In this document: positions 61,185 to 64,000 of the stretch, piece by piece
Layout of the letters: each line of letters starts with the position of its first letter
Numbering within the stretch: the stretch's first letter is position 1
Source: Mycolicibacterium alvei
GTDB taxonomy: Bacteria; Actinomycetota; Actinomycetes; Mycobacteriales; Mycobacteriaceae
DNA length: 64,000 bases
Reading direction: 5' to 3'
Assembly (NCBI RefSeq): GCF_010727325.1
Contig: NZ_AP022565.1
Span: forward strand, 372,001 to 436,000
Made by a program: the position numbers and the translations under genes
Notes under the pieces: generated by a model
Seen by the model: only the letters and a program-made list of their open reading frames with translations
Database searches by the model: none
Told to the model about the DNA's origin: nothing

Positions 61185-61837
61185 CGGGATTCTCCGGCTT
61201 CGCCGATCGTGCCGTAAATCGTGCCCATCCACATCGCTTCTGCACCTTCCAATAGTTGTCGGCGGGTCAGCGGCCCGCCGACGATGATCCGCTCCACCAG
61301 TCGATCGTTGAGTTCCATCAGCAAGCTCGCCAGCACCCCGGCGTCGGGGCCGTCGGGGGCGCGACCGGCGGCCCGATCTGCGACGATCACCGCGGCGACG
61401 GTGGGGACGAAGGACTCCCGCGCCGCATCCCACATGTCGCGGACGGCATTGTTGGCTCCGCGGGCCTCCCACATCGCCTCGAACAGGTAGCGGTGTTCCT
61501 CGGCGGTCCGCGCCACTGCCTCAAGCGTGTCGCGGACCCGGGAGCGGGGCGGTTCGGCGGTGTTGGCCAGGATCGTGTTGGCCGCCAGCAGGGCCTCGTG
61601 CATCGGTTCCAGCAACGCGGCGACCGCGGCCGCCTTGTTCTCGAAATAGAAGTAGAAGGCCGAGCGTCCGACGCCGGCTGCCCGGGCGACCTCGGCGATG
61701 TTGAGTGCGTCGAACCCGGTCTGTTTCAGGTGTTCGTCGAGTGCCGCCAGGATCGCGGTGCGGCGCTGATCGCTGCGCTGCGGTTGTCGACGGTCGACCA
61801 GTGACCGGGTGGCTGCGCCCTGTGGTGCCGTCGGCAT
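61181..61837 (-). CDS. TetR/AcrR family transcriptional regulator
   Basis: 218 residues. HTH: RTAILAALDEHLKQTGFDALNIAEVARAAGVGRSAFYFYFENKAAAVAALL (residues ~28-78); ligand domain after. GGGAGGG upstream of ATG 61837. Cotranscribed with the phosphotransferase gene. The 86 bp upstream contain TGAC-AGCA-GTCA (61895-61906) and ACTCG-ACG-CGAGT (61912-61924), possible operators. Confidence 0.9.
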   Translation of the reverse strand: MPTAPQGAATRSLVDRRQPQRSDQRRTAILAALDEHLKQTGFDALNIAEVARAAGVGRSAFYFYFENKAAAVAALLEPMHEALLAANTILANTAEPPRSRVRDTLEAVARTAEEHRYLFEAMWEARGANNAVRDMWDAARESFVPTVAAVIVADRAAGRAPDGPDAGVLASLLMELNDRLVERIIVGGPLTRRQLLEGAEAMWMGTIYGTIGEAGESR

Positions 61838-61894
61838 GTGGTGTCCGGCCCTCCCATTCTCGACGGGTGTGACGCCGGACACTATCGGTCATTC

Positions 61895-61924
61895 TGACAG
61901 CAGTCAATAAAACTCGACGCGAGT
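61895..61924. promoter_or_regulatory. Two palindromes upstream of tetR
   Basis: TGACAGCAGTCA (4-bp arms) and ACTCGACGCGAGT (5-bp arms, 3-bp centre) between the cobIJ stop and tetR. Candidate TetR operators; the second could also end cobIJ transcription. Confidence 0.4.
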
Positions 61925-63456
61925 CAGTCGATAGGTCCCGCGGGGTAGTGGCGCGGGGTGAACACCCGGTCCTCGGTGGTGTCACCGCCAGCCGAACCGG
62001 CGTACCACTGCGTCTGGGACGAGCCGATGATCAGCATGGTGCGCATGTCCACCTGGGCCGGATCCAGATCGGCCAGTCGCACCACCGACACCCGCTCGCC
62101 TGGACCCGGCTCGGCACCGGATACGGCGCGCGCGACGACCACCGGGGTGCTCGGATCGCGGTACTCCAGCAGCACATCGCGCATGGCGCCCACCTGCCAG
62201 GTCCGGGTTTTCGACGCCGGGTTGTAGATCGCCAACGCCAGATCTGCCCTCGCCGCGGCGGTGAGACGCTCCACGATCACCTCCCACGGCTTGAGCCGGT
62301 CGGACAGCGAGATCACCGCGTAGTCGTGGCCCAGTGGCGCACCCACCCGACTGGCGACCGCTTGGGCCGCCGTCATCGCGGGGATTACCCGGACCTCGAC
62401 GCCTGGCCACTGTTTGGCCTCCTCGAGCACCGCGGTGGCCATAGCGAACACACCCGGATCGCCCGAGGACACCACCGCCACCGTCCGGCCCTCCTGAGCC
62501 AGCTTGCAGGCCAGTTGTGCGCGGGCCGGTTCGTCGGTGTTGTCGCTGGGGTGGTGATGCTGTCCGGCACGGGCCCCGACGCGATCGAGATAGGGGGCGT
62601 AGCCGATCAGATCGGTGGCGGCGGACAGTTCACGTCGGCTCTGCGGGGTCATCCAGTCCGAGTCGCCCGGTCCGAGCCCGACGACCACCACACTGCCCTG
62701 CGGGGTGGTGGCCCGCGACCGCCCGGGCACCATCGCCAGCGAGAAGTACGGCACCTTGATATCGCCGACCTCGCCGGCCGGCGATACCCGTTGCCGGTCG
62801 GTGCTGGCCCGCTCGACGTAGTACGCCTCGTCCAGGCGTCCGGTCGACGCCAGAGCTTCGCGCACCCGGGTGTAGGACCGGCCCAGCTTGAGCACCACGG
62901 CCGCGTCGGTGTCGGCCAGGCGGCGTTCCAACTCGGCGGTGGGCAGCGTGCCGGGCAGGATCGTCAGGACGTCATCGCCCTGCACCAGCGGGGTGCCGGT
63001 GGCGGCGGAGGCCGCGCTCACCGAGGTGACGCCGGGAACGATGACGGCGTCGAACCGCTCGGTGAGCCGGGTGTGCATGTGCATGTAGGAGCTGTAGAAC
63101 AGCGGATCACCCTCGGCCAGCAGGGCCACATCGCGGCCGGCCTGCAGGTGCGCGGCGATGCGCTCGGCGGCCGCGGCGTAGAAATCCTCCATCGCGCCGA
63201 CGTACCCGCCGGGGTGCTCGGTGGTCTCGGTGGTGACCGGATAGACCAGGTGTTCCTCGATCTGGCCTTCCCGTAGATAGGGCTCGGCGATACCTCGGGC
63301 GATGCTCTGGCCGTGCCTCGCGCTGTGGTAGGCCACCACGTCGGCCGCCCCGATCAGCCGGGCCGCCTTGACCGTCACGAGCTCCGGATCCCCCGGGCCC
63401 AACCCGACGCCATACAGAGTTCCGTGGGCTCCACGTTCTGTCGTCTCGGTGCTCAC
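61924..63456 (-). CDS. cobIJ: Precorrin-2 C20-/precorrin-3B C17-methyltransferase fusion CobIJ
   Basis: 510 residues, two tetrapyrrole methyltransferase domains. First (CobI, ~10-245): [64 protein letters not shown]. Second (CobJ, ~260-490): [99 protein letters not shown]. The I-J fusion is typical of mycobacteria. GTG start overlaps the cobH stop. Confidence 0.97.
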   Translation of the reverse strand: MSTETTERGAHGTLYGVGLGPGDPELVTVKAARLIGAADVVAYHSARHGQSIARGIAEPYLREGQIEEHLVYPVTTETTEHPGGYVGAMEDFYAAAAERIAAHLQAGRDVALLAEGDPLFYSSYMHMHTRLTERFDAVIVPGVTSVSAASAATGTPLVQGDDVLTILPGTLPTAELERRLADTDAAVVLKLGRSYTRVREALASTGRLDEAYYVERASTDRQRVSPAGEVGDIKVPYFSLAMVPGRSRATTPQGSVVVVGLGPGDSDWMTPQSRRELSAATDLIGYAPYLDRVGARAGQHHHPSDNTDEPARAQLACKLAQEGRTVAVVSSGDPGVFAMATAVLEEAKQWPGVEVRVIPAMTAAQAVASRVGAPLGHDYAVISLSDRLKPWEVIVERLTAAARADLALAIYNPASKTRTWQVGAMRDVLLEYRDPSTPVVVARAVSGAEPGPGERVSVVRLADLDPAQVDMRTMLIIGSSQTQWYAGSAGGDTTEDRVFTPRHYPAGPID

Positions 63457-64000
63457 TCGCGTTCACTCGCAATCGCATTGACGGCGGCTGCGGCCATGGC
63501 GCTGCCCCCGCGCCGGCCGGTCACCACCAGATAGGACATGCCCCTCGGGCGTTCGATCAGTTCTTCCTTCGACTGCGCGGATCCGACGAAACCGACCGGA
63601 CCGCCCAGCACCGCCGCCGGTACGGGCGCGCCCTCGTCGAGCAGTTCCAACAGCCGGAACAATGCGGTCGGTGCGTTGCCGATCGCGACCACTGCGCCGC
63701 CGAGCCGGTCGGCCCACAGGTCGACGGCGGCCGCCGAGCGGGTGAATCCCAACGTCGCTGCCAACTCCGGGGCACGGGGATCGGCCACCAGCGAGACGAC
63801 CTCGTTGTCAGCGGGCAGCCGCGATCGGGTGATCCCGGCCGCGACCATCGACGAGTCGCACAGCACCGGGGCGCCCGCCGCGAGTGCGGCATGCGCCCGG
63901 GCCACGACATCGTCGGTGTAGGACACGTGGTCGGCGACATCCACCTGACCGCAGGTATGGATCAGCCGGACCACCACCCGCGACACGTCATCGGGGAACC
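63453..64000 (-). CDS. cobH: Precorrin-8X methylmutase CobH (5' end outside window)
   Basis: The last 181 residues, reading [25 protein letters not shown] at the window edge. CobH isomerises precorrin-8X to hydrogenobyrinic acid. The family His lies in [61 protein letters not shown] and [22 protein letters not shown] are all present. A GTG at 63986 is internal, not the start. The TGA overlaps cobIJ (GTGA). Confidence 0.96.
   Translation of the reverse strand, partial: FPDDVSRVVVRLIHTCGQVDVADHVSYTDDVVARAHAALAAGAPVLCDSSMVAAGITRSRLPADNEVVSLVADPRAPELAATLGFTRSAAAVDLWADRLGGAVVAIGNAPTALFRLLELLDEGAPVPAAVLGGPVGFVGSAQSKEELIERPRGMSYLVVTGRRGGSAMAAAAVNAIASERE

Overview
High-GC actinobacterial chromosome, almost certainly a fast-growing Mycobacterium (Mycolicibacterium). 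The evidence is the mycothiol ligase gene mshC, the complete Pup-proteasome locus, F420-type oxidoreductases, DUF3090/SCO1664-type actinobacterial genes, an LppL/LppK/MTB12-type secretome, and a gene order that follows the M. tuberculosis Rv2141c-to-Rv2065 region (recalled from general knowledge, not searched). Differences from M. tuberculosis include an ectoine/hydroxyectoine operon, a sugar porter, no PPE genes here, and no sigC-blaC between the cobalamin genes. No IS element, prophage or CRISPR array was seen.

Layout. 0-2.6 kb: edge of a possible hydrolase gene, a MarR repressor with a clear operator, a Rossmann-fold F420/NADP reductase-like gene, and an LLM-type F420 oxidoreductase whose C-terminus carries an SDR remnant. 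2.7-11.1 kb: tRNA-Leu(GAG), M20 peptidase, PEBP-like protein, pyrD/DUF5703/lppL, uppP, a histidine phosphatase, DUF3090, a SCO1664 kinase-fold protein and a DUF2628 protein. 11.2-15.2 kb: cysQ, mshC, an SDR and a PAC2 protein. 15.4-19.3 kb: an apparent S-adenosylhomocysteine riboswitch in front of metH. 19.4-30.5 kb: HAD phosphatase, sugar porter, hisE-hisG, DUF4126, a flavoprotein reductase, DUF3297, a small secreted protein, a coupled DinB/thioesterase/RecB-like operon, trmI, DUF503, lppK and an MTB12-like gene.

30.7-46.6 kb is the Pup-proteasome region: mpa, dop, pup, prcB, prcA, pafA, pafB, pafC. It is interrupted by an adenosine-specific kinase and a membrane protein, by ectABCD directly upstream of dop, and by a small membrane protein plus a Vms1/eRF1-like (baeRF) gene between prcA and pafA. 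Pup is deamidated/depupylated by Dop, ligated by PafA, and conjugates are unfolded by Mpa into PrcBA; PafBC is the DNA-damage transcription activator. tatA-tatC, helY, a DUF4333 protein, fenA, a hotdog-like protein and an M24 peptidase follow.

54.7-64 kb: an F420-dependent reductase-type protein, an SDR, cobL-cobM-cobK on the plus strand and cobIJ-cobH on the minus strand. Between the two cobalamin blocks lie an alpha/beta-hydrolase-adenylate cyclase fusion, a phosphotransferase and a TetR regulator. The cobalamin genes supply the cofactor of MetH, also in this window.

Many genes appear to be leaderless: a TAnnnT -10 box ends 6-7 nt before the start codon of at least nine genes (including dop, pafA and mshC). 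ATGA/GTGA/TGATG stop-start overlaps are pervasive, and a 12-codon mini-ORF bridges pafB and pafC.
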